The position numbers and the translations under genes are program-made. Below the pieces are notes generated by a model. The model saw only the letters and a list, made by a program, of their open reading frames with translations. It was not told the origin of the DNA and searched no databases. Below, piece by piece: positions 1 to 10,339 of a DNA stretch of 64,000 bases (position 1 is the stretch's first letter; every line of letters begins with the position of its first letter). Source of the DNA: Ustilago trichophora (taxonomy: Eukaryota > Basidiomycota > Ustilaginomycetes > Ustilaginales > Ustilaginaceae); the NCBI GenBank assembly GCA_900323505.1, contig OOIN01000015.1, positions 62,001 to 126,000 of the forward strand, in the 5' to 3' direction.

Positions 1-108
1 ATCGGCATTCTCGGGATTGTTCTCCTTGAGCTTGATTCCAGTGTGGAGCTTGGCACCTTCCTTGACATCGCCGTGGATGGCTGCCTTGATCTTGTCGCCG
101 AAGGTCAT
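1..108 (-). CDS. 5' end of an unidentified gene, possibly a redoxin-like protein
   Basis: Reading right to left from an ATG at 106-108, an open frame of 36 codons runs off the left edge. It begins MTFGDKIKAAIHGD and contains the stretch HTGIKLKENNPENAD. The order 'GDK... LxxGIKLKENNPEN' faintly resembles the N-terminus of type-5 peroxiredoxins, but no catalytic cysteine lies inside the window, so this is only a hint. A TATATA sequence about 105 nt upstream of the ATG on the same strand, and a base composition unlike the GT-rich flank, support a real start codon. The product cannot be named from this fragment. Confidence 0.5.
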   Translation of the reverse strand, partial: MTFGDKIKAAIHGDVKEGAKLHTGIKLKENNPENAD

Positions 109-118
109 TTTTGGTTTC

Positions 119-170
119 GTGTGTGTGTGTGTGTGGGTGTGGGTGGGTGTGTGGGTGGGTGAGATGGGGG
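119..170. repeat. GT-rich simple repeat
   Basis: A (GT)n tract decays into GGGT repeats. It lies just upstream of the start codon of the leftmost gene, inside its probable 5' UTR or core promoter. Confidence 0.9.
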
Positions 171-211
171 TCGTAAGAATGGAAGGGAAGGCAAGTGGTG
201 AAAGAGGAGGC

Positions 212-218
212 TATATAT
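212..218 (-). promoter_or_regulatory. TATA-like box for the leftmost gene
   Basis: TATATAG on the minus strand, about 105 nt upstream of the ATG at 108. The position suits a fungal core promoter. Assignment rests on sequence and spacing only. Confidence 0.4.
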
Positions 219-1103
219 GGTAAAGTGGGAGGCTTCGGCGAACCAACAACGTGGACTGGAGAGGCGGCAAACGGAATGACAGAAAAGGAGAGAGAAAAAG
301 CACGGCGTAGTCTTGCATCATCGCTGCATCTCATGAGTATCATTGTTGTTCTCTCGCCACCGAGAAAGAGGGAGACGGACATGGACGGGAAGATGAGCAA
401 AAGTGCGGTGAACGGGCCAACCCTTCGGTTTGCGCAATACTGCATGGCACCATCACTGATCCAACGCAACGCAATGCACCCTTGACACTGACCTTTGAGA
501 AAGAGAGGGGGAGCTCAGCTAGTCAGTACGCAGCCACTCAGCAGCTCTTCCCATGACAACACCTATCAAAGCCCTAATCACATCAACCCTCTCTAGCTTG
601 ACAACCCAAAAAAGTCACACCTCTCCAAATCGGGTTCTTTCCCGAACAGTGGTCAAGCAGATCGAGCTACCAATATCACACACAGCACTGCAGTCACATC
701 TGTAGCAAACAACTCAACACTCAAAAGTCACGCCTTCAACGTAGAAAAGTGGAGGCCGACGCTTAAAAAATCGCCATGTCGAAGTGTGATGCAGGATCAA
801 CGTCACTTGAGAGCATAATTTCACCTGGCAACGCTTGCAAGGATTTGTTCTTGACCCTTTCCCAACAGCAATACATGTGAGATTACCGCATTTTGAAATG
901 TGGAATCAGATTCGATCGGTGATGGGAAAGAGCTTCAAAGTCATGTTTTGAGCATGTGCGGGGTGTATGTGTGTGTATATATATGTATGCACGCTCGGGC
1001 CAGCTTGATCCTGCTCAACTTGTTGTTCTTACTTTTAGCAAGATGCTCCCATCGCCAAATACCACACCACAGCAACCGATCCCCCATTTTTTGGTTCATC
1101 ACC
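219..1103. other. Intergenic region between divergent genes
   Basis: No convincing gene was found. An open frame extends upstream of the oxidoreductase start (from about 900) but shows no family resemblance before the ATG at 1104. The stretch probably holds two divergent promoters. Confidence 0.6.
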
Positions 1104-2243
1104 ATGTCATCATCATCACCACCTAAACCGCTTCGAGTAGGCGTCGTAGGAGCGGGCGAAGTGACCCAAGTGGTTCACCTTCCCACGCTCAAATTCCTCT
1201 CGACCCAATACACTGTCACGGCCATCTGCGACGTCTCTCGTCAAGCAGCCGAGAATGTGGCTGCCAAATGGAGTGTACCGCACGTCTACACTTCGAGCTC
1301 CTCGATGGTGAAACGAGACGACATTGATGTGGTTCTGATCGCCAACAGTGACGAGTATCATGCATCTTGCGCTATCGAGGCTGCATCCGCGGGCAAGCAT
1401 GTGTTTATCGAAAAGCCCATGGCTCTAACCCGCACCGATGCACAATCCATCCAAAACGCAGCCCAAGTCAACCGTGTCAAGATCTTTGTCGGATACATGC
1501 GACGTTACGCACCCGCCTTTGCAACTTTCAAAAAACTCGTCGCCGAATCGGGTCCCATCCGACACGCTATCGTCAAGGACATTATCGGTCCCAATTCCTT
1601 CTTTGTCTCGCAGTCCGGTACCGACCCGAAAAAGTTTGTCAGCGACATCTCGGAAAGCGCATCTCAGGACAAAGCAGCGAGAGCAGAGTCCATTCTCAAA
1701 CAAGCCATCGGAGAAGAAAACGCAGTGAATCCACGTCTGGGCTTCGTCTATCGTCTACTCGGTTCGTTGGGAAGTCACGATTTGAGCTTTATGCGTGAAG
1801 GTCTGGGTGGCAAGCCGGATCGTTGCCTCTCAGCATTCGCGAGCAAGGATGGAATGTTCATCTCAGCCTCGTTCGAATATTCCAACTCGGGCATTGGCAA
1901 CAAGGGCACCGACAAGTTCAACGTGCTCTATACAACAGGAATCCACCAAGTAGGTGTGTTCGAATCCTACCTAGAAGTCTTCACAGATAGCCGCCTGCTA
2001 CGAATCGACATAGATACCCCATATGTCAAAGGTCTGCCGATCAATGTCACCGTCAAGGAGAACGATCAAGATGGACACTATTCCGAGAAGATCATCCGGC
2101 CTACGTATCAAGATGCCTACACAACCGAATTCTTGGACCTACACGAAGCTCTAACCACCGGAAAGGATCTCAAGACTACACCTCAAGATGCCATGGAAGA
2201 CTTGGACATCTTTGATATGATCATGGCCCATTTGACACCATGA
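1104..2243 (+). CDS. Gfo/Idh/MocA-family NAD(P)-dependent oxidoreductase
   Basis: A 379-residue protein. The N-terminus has a Rossmann nucleotide-binding signature at residues 10-20 (LRVGVVGAGEV), followed by the family's conserved EKP at about 103-105 (HVFIEKPMAL). The second half fits the alpha/beta substrate-binding domain that ends in a 'dxhealxxgk' helix. Members oxidise or reduce sugars, inositols or related polyols with NAD(P); the substrate here cannot be told. The ATG at 1104 was chosen because it places the Rossmann fold about 10 residues from the N-terminus as usual; the frame is open further upstream to 900 but that part lacks similarity and has no ATG at its beginning. No intron is needed and there are no linked sugar-catabolism genes. 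Confidence 0.9.
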   Translation: MSSSSPPKPLRVGVVGAGEVTQVVHLPTLKFLSTQYTVTAICDVSRQAAENVAAKWSVPHVYTSSSSMVKRDDIDVVLIANSDEYHASCAIEAASAGKHVFIEKPMALTRTDAQSIQNAAQVNRVKIFVGYMRRYAPAFATFKKLVAESGPIRHAIVKDIIGPNSFFVSQSGTDPKKFVSDISESASQDKAARAESILKQAIGEENAVNPRLGFVYRLLGSLGSHDLSFMREGLGGKPDRCLSAFASKDGMFISASFEYSNSGIGNKGTDKFNVLYTTGIHQVGVFESYLEVFTDSRLLRIDIDTPYVKGLPINVTVKENDQDGHYSEKIIRPTYQDAYTTEFLDLHEALTTGKDLKTTPQDAMEDLDIFDMIMAHLTP

Positions 2244-3159
2244 GCATCGACATTTCAAGCAAGAAATTCGAAAAATATATATATGTAAAATAAAAACGAA
2301 AGAGTTTGGAGCTGCTGCTGCTGTTTTTGCATTTCACGCTCAATCTTGCATTCCTGCCACACTAGGGTTGCTGGTTGTTCATGCGGAACCGTGTCGATTC
2401 GTCTATGTGCAGTAAGAACCAGAGACAAATGGCAATCTCTTCTTCTTTGACGAGATCCCTGGTGGTGGGTCTGTTGAGCCTGGGGTGATGGATGCGATCT
2501 AGCGTTAAAGACAACGCCTCCACCAACGCCGTCGCCACCAGCTCGGGCTGAGCATACCATCTACAGTAGCTAAGTAGTGACTGGTCTAGAGCCGCGTGAT
2601 ATTTTTTTTGAGAGTATAGTAGTAATTGTGGGCCCATTTTGCTTTCAAACGTCTGTCTGCTGCCCGCTGCCTCGGCTTTGAATGTGTGCAGCCGCCCTCG
2701 GGTGTCTGTCTCCCTCTCCCGCTCTCCGCACTCTGCTAAACCCCGCTCGCTCATGATCCTCACTTCTTGGCCTCCTCGCTCTCATCATCATCATCATCAA
2801 GACTACTCATTCACATCGCTGGCTGCTTCTCCAACCCATCTTCGAGCAATTCATACCTCTTTGGCTCATTCCTACGAGCTTCGTATACACGGCGACTCTG
2901 CTCTAGCTCAAACCATCCGCCATCGGAGGCCATCGTACACCGCAACTCGTACAGTTACATCGTCACCCACAACATCTGGTTCTACAAAGCACATCTCTCC
3001 GCATCTACCATGTCATTGTGAACGATCAGTGCCATACAAGCCCCTTACGGGCATCGTGCCCTGCACCTGCACATCCATCATTCTTCATACAATCGTTCAA
3101 CACCCGTATCCTTGTCGATTAAGGGCAAGCCTCTTTCTTTCTTCCCTTCTCTTCACATT

Positions 3160-3195
<36 letters not shown>

Positions 3196-3205
3196 CTAGA
3201 CAACC
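2244..3205. other. Intergenic region with pyrimidine-rich leader
   Basis: Several short overlapping frames occur on both strands, all low-complexity His/Ser-rich, with no family resemblance. The right part is CT- and CA-rich and probably contains the promoter and 5' leader of the next gene. Confidence 0.6.
3162..3193. repeat. (CA)n microsatellite in a 5' leader
   Basis: About 16 CA units end roughly 13 nt before the ATG at 3206, so length changes would alter the 5' leader directly. Confidence 0.95.
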
Positions 3206-6200
3206 ATGCAACCAGCACCACCATTCGCCGCAACTGCTGCTCAACCCACCAATCCTCGTGGATGGCTGCCTGCCAAAGCTCAGCTCAGCATCAAGTCTCG
3301 TCTCTTCTCCAAAAACATTCTCTACAGTCGCGACCTCTGGGCGCGCGGCACCGCGACATGGTCTTCCACCTTGATCTTTGCTGTCCTCTTGGCCTTGATC
3401 GCCTACATCCTCTTTCTCTGGCTCACCGTCGCCCATGGCTCCTCGGCGCAGACAAAGCCCCTCTGGCAGCTCTCCACCATGCTCGCAGACGATGCCACCA
3501 TCAACCGCCTCGACACCGAGCTCGACAGTGACGAGTACGAGGATGAGCAAGATTCGTCTCGCTCAACAGGATTCTTGGCCAGCTCAAAGGAGCGAGAGGT
3601 GCTCAGAAGAATGTTGGGTAGGAACGAACACGGTCTCACCAAACGATCCAGCATCGTCCGCATCACCTCGTCCGATCCTACCAGTAGTCTTTGCGAGAAT
3701 CCTATGCAGGTCGATCTCGAACCATCCACTCGTCGCTCCTTTTGGCCCGCACCGCTGACCAACTCCACTCCGTCCGATTCGAGCGATCCCAGCAGCCCAA
3801 CCACCGCATCTCCTGCGCTCAACACGACGGGTTCACCAACTCTCGTCGCAGCGGCCACAACCAGGCGCAGAAAGGAAAGCGGCAGATTGCTCGCTTCCGA
3901 CACAGGGCGACGACAGCATACGGCAAGTCCAAGTCGATCCCCCCTTGCTTCTGGCGCCGCTCTGCCCGTTAGACCAACACGCGCTCGGCCAGTCGATGCC
4001 AGATCCCCACTGGGCCGCAAGAACAAGCGCAACAGCACCTCGAGCTTGAGCAGCGCCGATGGCACCACAAACTCTCCCAGACCCTCACTCAAGAAAGCAG
4101 GCAGGGAGGAGAGCTGGTTGGACGAAGCACCTACACCCACTCTCAGTCCCGATCGCGAAGACGTAGAGATGCTAGGATCCCCAAGTATGGCTTCCGAAGC
4201 GTCCTTCACCTCGGCAACCGTCGGCCCCACCCCAGATGGCGATGATGACGCAGACGCACCCGCAACCCCTTCGGCATGCTCCTCACCCACCTCTAGCACC
4301 TTTTCCATCAGCCGAGCGCCCTCCATCCTCAAACGTCGGCCGCAGACCTTCCGCACCGCCTCCTTGCGCGAAATCGACATCTCGTACAGTCTCATGCAGC
4401 GTAAAACCTCCCTCTCTGCCTTCTCCATGTCGCTTGCCGATCCATCCCTCCTCCAGCAGCAGCAGCAGCACCAGCAAGAACTCTTGCAGGCAAATGGAAT
4501 GTTCCTTCCCATGGCCTCTCCCGCTCCACCACCCTATGCACCTTGCAACCCGGACCTCACCTCGATTCCCACCAACCAAGCCAAGACGAAAAGCATCAAA
4601 CTCATCGAACCCGATTGGCGACCTCACATCGACTCGCACATTCGCGCCCGCGAACGTCTCGAAACCGCTACCCGCTTCGCCGCGCTCCGCATGGCCCCAC
4701 AGTCGAGCAAGTTCGACGAGAGCGACGACGTGGTCGATGTCGACGATTTCTGGTTTGAACGCTTCACCCAGAGCACAGCGGCTGCGGGGAGGGACTGGGA
4801 TTGGAGAAAAAGACGCGCGCGGTTGCAGCGTGCAGCAGCGCTTGGTATGGCGCTGGGGCAAAGTGGACTTGCTGCTGGACCGATTCAAATCGCTGGAACG
4901 AATCTGCCGGGTAATGTGGGCAAGACAGATGTCCAATTGCAGCAACAGACAGCAGGGGCAGAGCCAACGTCGGCAGCACAAGCAGCTTCACCTACACGCA
5001 AGGCGCTCCCCTCTGCACCGCTCATCACCTTCACCGAACAAGAGTTGCAATCGGCTCCCATCCTCAAGATCGACACGGAAACAGGTCGACGCACAGCCTT
5101 GCAACCTCGAAGCGAAGCGAGCAATTCGAGTCCTACCACACTCAACGGCACTCCCTTGAGCCCTACCCCATCCGGAACAGGCACTCCACTAGGTGGCATC
5201 TTTGGAGCCGTCGTACCCTCTGCAGACACGGTGTCGGCAGCCATGGCGGCGCGTATGGCACAGCGCAGACGCGCCAGCGAAGACGCTACCTCGTTGGCAG
5301 GAGGCGTGAGCAGGATCACTCGAAGAAGGCTCTCTGCTTCTGCCGCTGCAGGAATGCCCAGTTCCCCCGGCGGTGGCGGCGGCGGCGGGTCGCCCAGCAC
5401 AGAAGGTTTGACCGGCTCACCACTCCGCGACGAAGTGTCCCCGTCCTCCTCCCCACTGACGGCTTCTCCGAGCTATAGCGGCGATACGAGCGTCCCTGGG
5501 AGGTTGAGCAGTCTCAGCGGTACAGTGGGTAAGAAAGTCAGTCTCACGAATCTTCGTGCTGGTTTGAGGAGGAATAGTGGATCTGGAGCAGCGGCAGCGG
5601 CAGCGGCAGGGACGGGTGAGTTCTTGCGAGACGCAAGCGGGATCGAACTGGTTCCCAACTCTCCCGAGTTCGACACTGATGATGTCGAAGGAATGCGGTA
5701 TTTGGACGAGACGCCGACATCTTCGCCAGAGGGACCGAGGAGCAGCGCTGATATGTACAGCAGCTATAATTGGCGGTCTCCCAGTGCGGTTGCGGGGGCA
5801 AGGGGGGAATCTGTTCCACTTTCACGTACCGACTCCCATCTGCGATCCATCGAATCCTCTACCTCGGCCCAACCTGCTCAACCACAACCGCGAACCCAAC
5901 CAGCACCGAAGAAAACCCCCTCCTTCCTCGGCGGAACGCCTTTCGCGCGTCAAGCCTCTGCCCCCTCTCGCTACTTTGACCAGGAAGAGATGGTCGAAGA
6001 GCTGCGTGGTGATTTCGACCAAGATTCCGTCTCGCACAACTCGCTCGATTCGTCGTCTTCCGACTCTCTGCGGCGCAAGATGAGGGTACGTTCTGTGACG
6101 GATACGTCTGCGTTGATGGGGAATGGACGCGTCGTGGCAGGGAAAGATGGGATGGTGAATGGATCGGCTGCTACGGTGAGGGTGCGGAGTGGTAGTCGAT

Positions 6201-6568
6201 CGAGTATCATGCGATCTGCGAGTAGTGCAGTTCCTGATCTGCGCAGAGGGGCGGCAAGCGGTGCTAGGTATGGGGGCAAAGGTTCGGATTCAGGTTCGAT
6301 CTCATCGCGCAGACACAGTCCGAAACATTCCAGAGCAATGAGCTCCGATGCTGGTGCGCCGGATCCGAAGATGCAACCGGAACCAGCACCGCGTGGAATG
6401 GCGCACCGGGCGAGAAGTGCCAGTCTGACAAGTAGTAGTAGCTCAACGAGGTCGGGTAGTAGGAAAAATAGCTTTGCAAATGATGGTTCTGCCGCTGGGT
6501 TGGGGTTGAGTATGATCAACCCAAATGGTAGTGGTCGTGGTGGTGGGGGGGATGACGGGAGAGGATGA
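3206..6568 (+). CDS. Large Ser-rich protein with one N-terminal membrane segment, function unknown
   Basis: A 1120-residue intron-free frame starting at the ATG right after a CA repeat. Residues about 53-76 (start STLIFAVLLALIAYILFLWL) form one strong hydrophobic helix preceded by a basic stretch, so the protein probably sits in a membrane with a short N-terminal part and a very long tail. The rest is dominated by Ser, Thr, Pro and Arg with many SP/TP and RxxS patterns, a polyQ run near 415, polyGly near 720 and polyAla near 795, typical of a disordered phosphorylated region. One more compact island around 470-560 (DWRPHIDSHIRARERLETA and WFERFTQ) may be a folded or helical segment. I do not recognise the family. 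Reading-frame length and codon coherence argue strongly for a real gene. Confidence 0.85.
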   Translation: MQPAPPFAATAAQPTNPRGWLPAKAQLSIKSRLFSKNILYSRDLWARGTATWSSTLIFAVLLALIAYILFLWLTVAHGSSAQTKPLWQLSTMLADDATINRLDTELDSDEYEDEQDSSRSTGFLASSKEREVLRRMLGRNEHGLTKRSSIVRITSSDPTSSLCENPMQVDLEPSTRRSFWPAPLTNSTPSDSSDPSSPTTASPALNTTGSPTLVAAATTRRRKESGRLLASDTGRRQHTASPSRSPLASGAALPVRPTRARPVDARSPLGRKNKRNSTSSLSSADGTTNSPRPSLKKAGREESWLDEAPTPTLSPDREDVEMLGSPSMASEASFTSATVGPTPDGDDDADAPATPSACSSPTSSTFSISRAPSILKRRPQTFRTASLREIDISYSLMQRKTSLSAFSMSLADPSLLQQQQQHQQELLQANGMFLPMASPAPPPYAPCNPDLTSIPTNQAKTKSIKLIEPDWRPHIDSHIRARERLETATRFAALRMAPQSSKFDESDDVVDVDDFWFERFTQSTAAAGRDWDWRKRRARLQRAAALGMALGQSGLAAGPIQIAGTNLPGNVGKTDVQLQQQTAGAEPTSAAQAASPTRKALPSAPLITFTEQELQSAPILKIDTETGRRTALQPRSEASNSSPTTLNGTPLSPTPSGTGTPLGGIFGAVVPSADTVSAAMAARMAQRRRASEDATSLAGGVSRITRRRLSASAAAGMPSSPGGGGGGGSPSTEGLTGSPLRDEVSPSSSPLTASPSYSGDTSVPGRLSSLSGTVGKKVSLTNLRAGLRRNSGSGAAAAAAAGTGEFLRDASGIELVPNSPEFDTDDVEGMRYLDETPTSSPEGPRSSADMYSSYNWRSPSAVAGARGESVPLSRTDSHLRSIESSTSAQPAQPQPRTQPAPKKTPSFLGGTPFARQASAPSRYFDQEEMVEELRGDFDQDSVSHNSLDSSSSDSLRRKMRVRSVTDTSALMGNGRVVAGKDGMVNGSAATVRVRSGSRSSIMRSASSAVPDLRRGAASGARYGGKGSDSGSISSRRHSPKHSRAMSSDAGAPDPKMQPEPAPRGMAHRARSASLTSSSSSTRSGSRKNSFANDGSAAGLGLSMINPNGSGRGGGGDDGRG

Positions 6569-6775
6569 AAGGTGAAGGGTTGGGATGGAGATTCTTGTAT
6601 TCGATAGTGAGATACCATGAATTTACTTTGTATAAGTTTTGGCTGTGTGAAAAGGTGGGGATTTTTCGGAAGTCGGAGAAAGCGAGGAATGGAAGCAAAA
6701 AGCATGCGTGATACAACCGTGGTGAAATTTGTGAGGTATCTTCTCTACTTCCAACACTCTTTACCTTTTTTCGTT

Positions 6776-7687
6776 ATGTTGGCACACATGGTGAAACCTC
6801 CTTTGAGGAGTGTACTTTGTCATGGTCGATATTTCAGCACATCTTGCGTTAAATTCGACAAGAATCCCTCTTCTTCTTCATCTCCAGAATCCTCCTCTTC
6901 GAATGCTCAATCGACAAAACCTTTGGTTAGGGAATCATCAACATCGCCTGAATCGCTGAATTCTCAACCATTACCTTATCTATCCTTCGCTCTGGGTCTG
7001 CCTAATCCTCCGTCATCGCATGCTGAAACTTGGTCGGAAAAGAGGGCCCGTTTAACTTCGTCTTCGTATCAGATGGAGAATAGGAAGGCGATCGTGCGCG
7101 AAGCTACAAGAGGTTACTTTCACGATTTCCACGCCATCCGCTCGCATGGTGGCAAAACTTGGCGCTCTCCAACCACCTTGATCAAATCTGAAAACTCCCG
7201 CTGGTTCCCCCGCATTCAAGGTACCCGTCTATCGGATAAATCCCAAACGAACACAGTAACTCTCCTCAAGAATAAAATCTCAATAGTAGCCCTCCTAAAC
7301 AGCAAAATCAGCGAAGAACATACCAAATCCTTCTACCAACCCGCTGTAAACTCGTTCGATACCTCGAAAGATTTTCAACTCGTCCAGATTAATCTGCAAC
7401 AAAACCCGCTCAAGAATTACCTCGTCAACCTCTTCCTCTCCAGTTTGAGGGGCCAAATCGACGAAAAGCTGCAGAGGACTTACCTGCTAAGCGGCGGAAT
7501 TTCAGACGGGGAGAAAGAGGCTATCGCCCTTCATAATAAACATGTGGGTTATACGTATCTCGTGGATGAAGAAGGGAGAATCAGATGGGCTGGTTGCGCG
7601 TTTGCTGAACAGGCCGAGTCGAATGCGCTACTCGCTTGTACGGGCGTTCTCCTTGATAGGTTCAAGCAGAAGAAAGTGAAAAAGTAG
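6776..7687 (+). CDS. ATP10: Mitochondrial F-ATPase assembly factor ATP10
   Basis: About 303 residues from the ATG at 6776; a second ATG at 6788 is equally possible. The N-terminus (KPPLRSVLCHGRYFSTSC) is basic, Ser-rich and free of acidic residues, as a mitochondrial presequence should be. After a Ser-rich linker come family-typical segments: 'EKRARLTSSSYQMENRKAIVREA', 'GGKTWRSPTTLIKSENSRWFP', 'KISIVALLNSKISEEHTKSF', and near the end 'HNKHVGYTYLVDEEGRIRWA'. In yeast ATP10 acts in the inner membrane and matrix to assemble subunit 6 into the Fo sector. The gene begins only about 200 nt after the preceding stop and is convergent with the SKT5-like gene. The frame stays open upstream to 6617 but without presequence-like character. 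Confidence 0.9.
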   Translation: MLAHMVKPPLRSVLCHGRYFSTSCVKFDKNPSSSSSPESSSSNAQSTKPLVRESSTSPESLNSQPLPYLSFALGLPNPPSSHAETWSEKRARLTSSSYQMENRKAIVREATRGYFHDFHAIRSHGGKTWRSPTTLIKSENSRWFPRIQGTRLSDKSQTNTVTLLKNKISIVALLNSKISEEHTKSFYQPAVNSFDTSKDFQLVQINLQQNPLKNYLVNLFLSSLRGQIDEKLQRTYLLSGGISDGEKEAIALHNKHVGYTYLVDEEGRIRWAGCAFAEQAESNALLACTGVLLDRFKQKKVKK

Positions 7688-7849
7688 CACTGAAACGTAC
7701 TGTACTGTACTGTAATTCTTAAATGTATTGACGGAATCGTTGCATGTGTGCTGCGGGCGACATGTGGCTGTGATCGACAATTCGGGACTGTGTGTAGTGG
7801 GATGCACACTGTGGATAGGAGGACGAGGTGAGATTAGGTTGGATAGGGT

Positions 7850-9975
7850 CTAGCAGATGATGCACTCTTCCTTCTTCGGCTTCTGCGGGGCGAAGCCCAT
7901 CTCTGCAAATGTGTTGTATGGTTTCTTGTCTTCCGAAGAGGATGCGGTGGAGGTGTGCGAGGATGCGGTTGGATGGGCTGTAGAGTAGGACGATGAGGTG
8001 GTGGTAGTGGTGGTTGTAGAGGGAGGGATGGAGGATGCAGGGCGGGTGTCGTTGAGAGTGTATCCTGCACCGTGTCGACCTGGTGTTGTGGATGGGTGGG
8101 TGGAGGAGGGTATGCGACCGGGTTGGTGATGATGAGTACCAGCAGAGGGGAAGGAAGGGTTGGGTCGAGATGGTTGCGACTGCTGTGCTGTACTGCTCGA
8201 TGGTGGTATGGATGGCATTGATGGCGGCACCATGGTGTCTCGACCCGGCTTTGCTTCATAGCCATAGTTGGGTCTTCTCCTCCCCGCAGCTGTTTCTTCG
8301 ACCAATTTCATCGTCTTTTTCCTTGACAGTTCCAAATTGTTTCCTCCCGTAGGGGCAACGAGACGACCATTGTTCTTGACACTACTCGAAACATTCCCAC
8401 TATTCGGCTTGCTTGGTGTTGTACCAGATCCAAAGTACTGATCGTGCTCGGTCATGGGACTTCGACCCTCTCTATCGGACAGCATCTTGGCCTGTGTACG
8501 CTTACGAACCAACTTGTCGTCCATGACTGCTTCGTGCTGCTGACGCGACAATCCGAGCGCCTGCGGACCTTGAAGCGCTTGCAATCTCTCCCTGGCATCC
8601 GAATTGTCCTTGGCCGCTGCTTTCTTATACCACTTCCTCGCAACGTCGACGTTGCGCTCGGTGCCTACGCCGACTTCGTGATAGTAGCCCAGTGCAAACT
8701 CGGCAGAAGCGAGACCCTTGCGTGCTGCTTTATCTGCAAAAGTGTAGGCGAGCGTCTCGTTTTTGTCGAAAAACGACTCGGCTCCGCAGAGGAACCATTT
8801 GGATAGAGCCATGTCGGCCTCGATCTCGCCACCTTGCGACGCCAAACTGTAGTATTGGACGCTGAGCAGCGGATCGAATGCACATCCGAGCTGGGCGTAT
8901 TCAAACAACCAACCGCACTTGTACTGCGCTGGGGCAAAGTTGAGATATGCTGCTCGTTGGATGCGTCTGCGGGCCTCGTCTTCCGTCGAGGATGTGGCAG
9001 GGGAAGGCTTGAGGAGCTGCAGTGGGATGTCGACGTGGGAAAACTCGCCAGCGAGGAGCATGCCGTAGATGTAAGCTGGCTGGGGCGTATCGAGGTCGGC
9101 CTTGTCGGCAGCATCACGTAGCATGGCGACGGCTCTAGCGTGATTGACGGGCAAGTCGAGTTGACCAAGCAGATTGGCCATGCCCATACGATAGATGCAC
9201 CCTACATCTGCTGCATGGACGCCTCGATCGTATGCATCCCTTGCTCGGGTGAGATCGCCCAGCACCTCGTAATCGCGTCCAATGCGGAACCAGCTCGGAG
9301 CCCAACCCATGCGAGCAGACAGCTCAAAGTCGTTAAAGGCTTCCTTGAGGTTCTTGGCCAGATAAGTGGGGAAAGCGCCTGAAGCTTGCAAGTCTCCGCG
9401 CAGGTAAAGAGCCTCAGGCTCGGGACGAGGCGAGGATGCATTGCGGATGATGATGGAGATGGCTTCGTCGGTCCATTTGACCAGGTTGGGTTCGCTGATT
9501 TTGGTGCCATCGGAAAAGTTGCGTTCGACATACTTGAGCATCTGTTTAGCCCAAGTGACGCGCTGCTTGTCATCTCTTGCTCTGTCGCGCTGGGTCGCTA
9601 GAGATGCCATGTCCGGGAGCGGAGCACACAGGCTGGGGGGACCGGATGACGAGGAGACGTTGGAAGACTGCGGTGCTCGTGGTGGCAGCGTGTTGGAACT
9701 GGAGGCGTATGCGTCGTTGGCACTTGCTCTTCGTGCTGAAGAAGCGTGCGCTTGTGGATGGTTGTGTATGGATAGGTTGTGCATGTTGTTGGCAAGGCTT
9801 TGAGATTGGTTCATGCTGTTGCTCGAGGGAGCGTGTTGAGGAGGCGGCATGCGACCATGTGGTGGAGTAGGCATGGACGGAGGAGGACGGGGAGCGGCCA
9901 CAGGTGTACCTGTTCGTTGTTGATGGGACGCCGCAAAGCCACCGACAAAGTGATTCGAGGAAGAGGCAGGCTGCT

Positions 9976-10009
<34 letters not shown>

Positions 10010-10339
10010 TGAATGCGATGGTGGTGGTGGTGGTGGTGTCGGAGCGTGGACGAGTTGACCTGGTCTCAAGCCCGACCCGGATGGAGATGATGAATAGGAA
10101 GCTGATTGATGTCGCAATCGCTGCTGTTCCTTTTCGAGAGCCCCTGGCGGTAGAGGTGGCAATGGAGGAGCCACGGGTCGATATGGTTTGGGAGGAGTGG
10201 AGCGTGTGGATGGTGTGGATGGTGTGGATGGTTTGGGCTGTGATGCTGTGATTCGAGTGCTGCCTGGCATGGGAGGATACGACGAATCAGTGCCAAAGCC
10301 AGAAGGCAAGATTGGCAAATGAGGCGGAGTTCCCGACAT
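7850..10339 (-). CDS. SKT5: SKT5/CHS4-like chitin synthase regulator with Sel1 repeats and CaaX end
   Basis: An 829-residue protein. Residues 1-250 are low complexity (Pro, Ser, His and Gln runs, including His7 and Gln6). Residues about 305-590 contain a series of Sel1-type repeats (for example AEFALGYYHEVGVGTERNVDVARKW and the EALYLRGDLQ segment), arranged as in yeast Chs4/Skt5. The tail is again disordered and ends Cys-Ile-Ile-Cys, a prenylation (CaaX) box, as in Chs4, where it anchors the activator at the plasma membrane. The expected role is recruiting or activating chitin synthase at growth sites or septa. Codon use is uniform and no intron is needed. Paralogous Sel1/CaaX proteins occur in fungi, so which paralogue this is cannot be fixed. 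Confidence 0.85.

Noticed and set aside
2255..2763. Overlapping minus-strand frames between the oxidoreductase and the membrane-protein gene
   Set aside because: Low-complexity His/Gln and Arg/Glu runs from simple sequence; no conserved segment.
3403..4512. 369-codon minus-strand frame opposite the membrane-anchored protein gene
   Set aside because: An antisense shadow of a Ser/Arg-rich coding region; the plus-strand frame is longer and has an ATG and continuous low-complexity protein composition.
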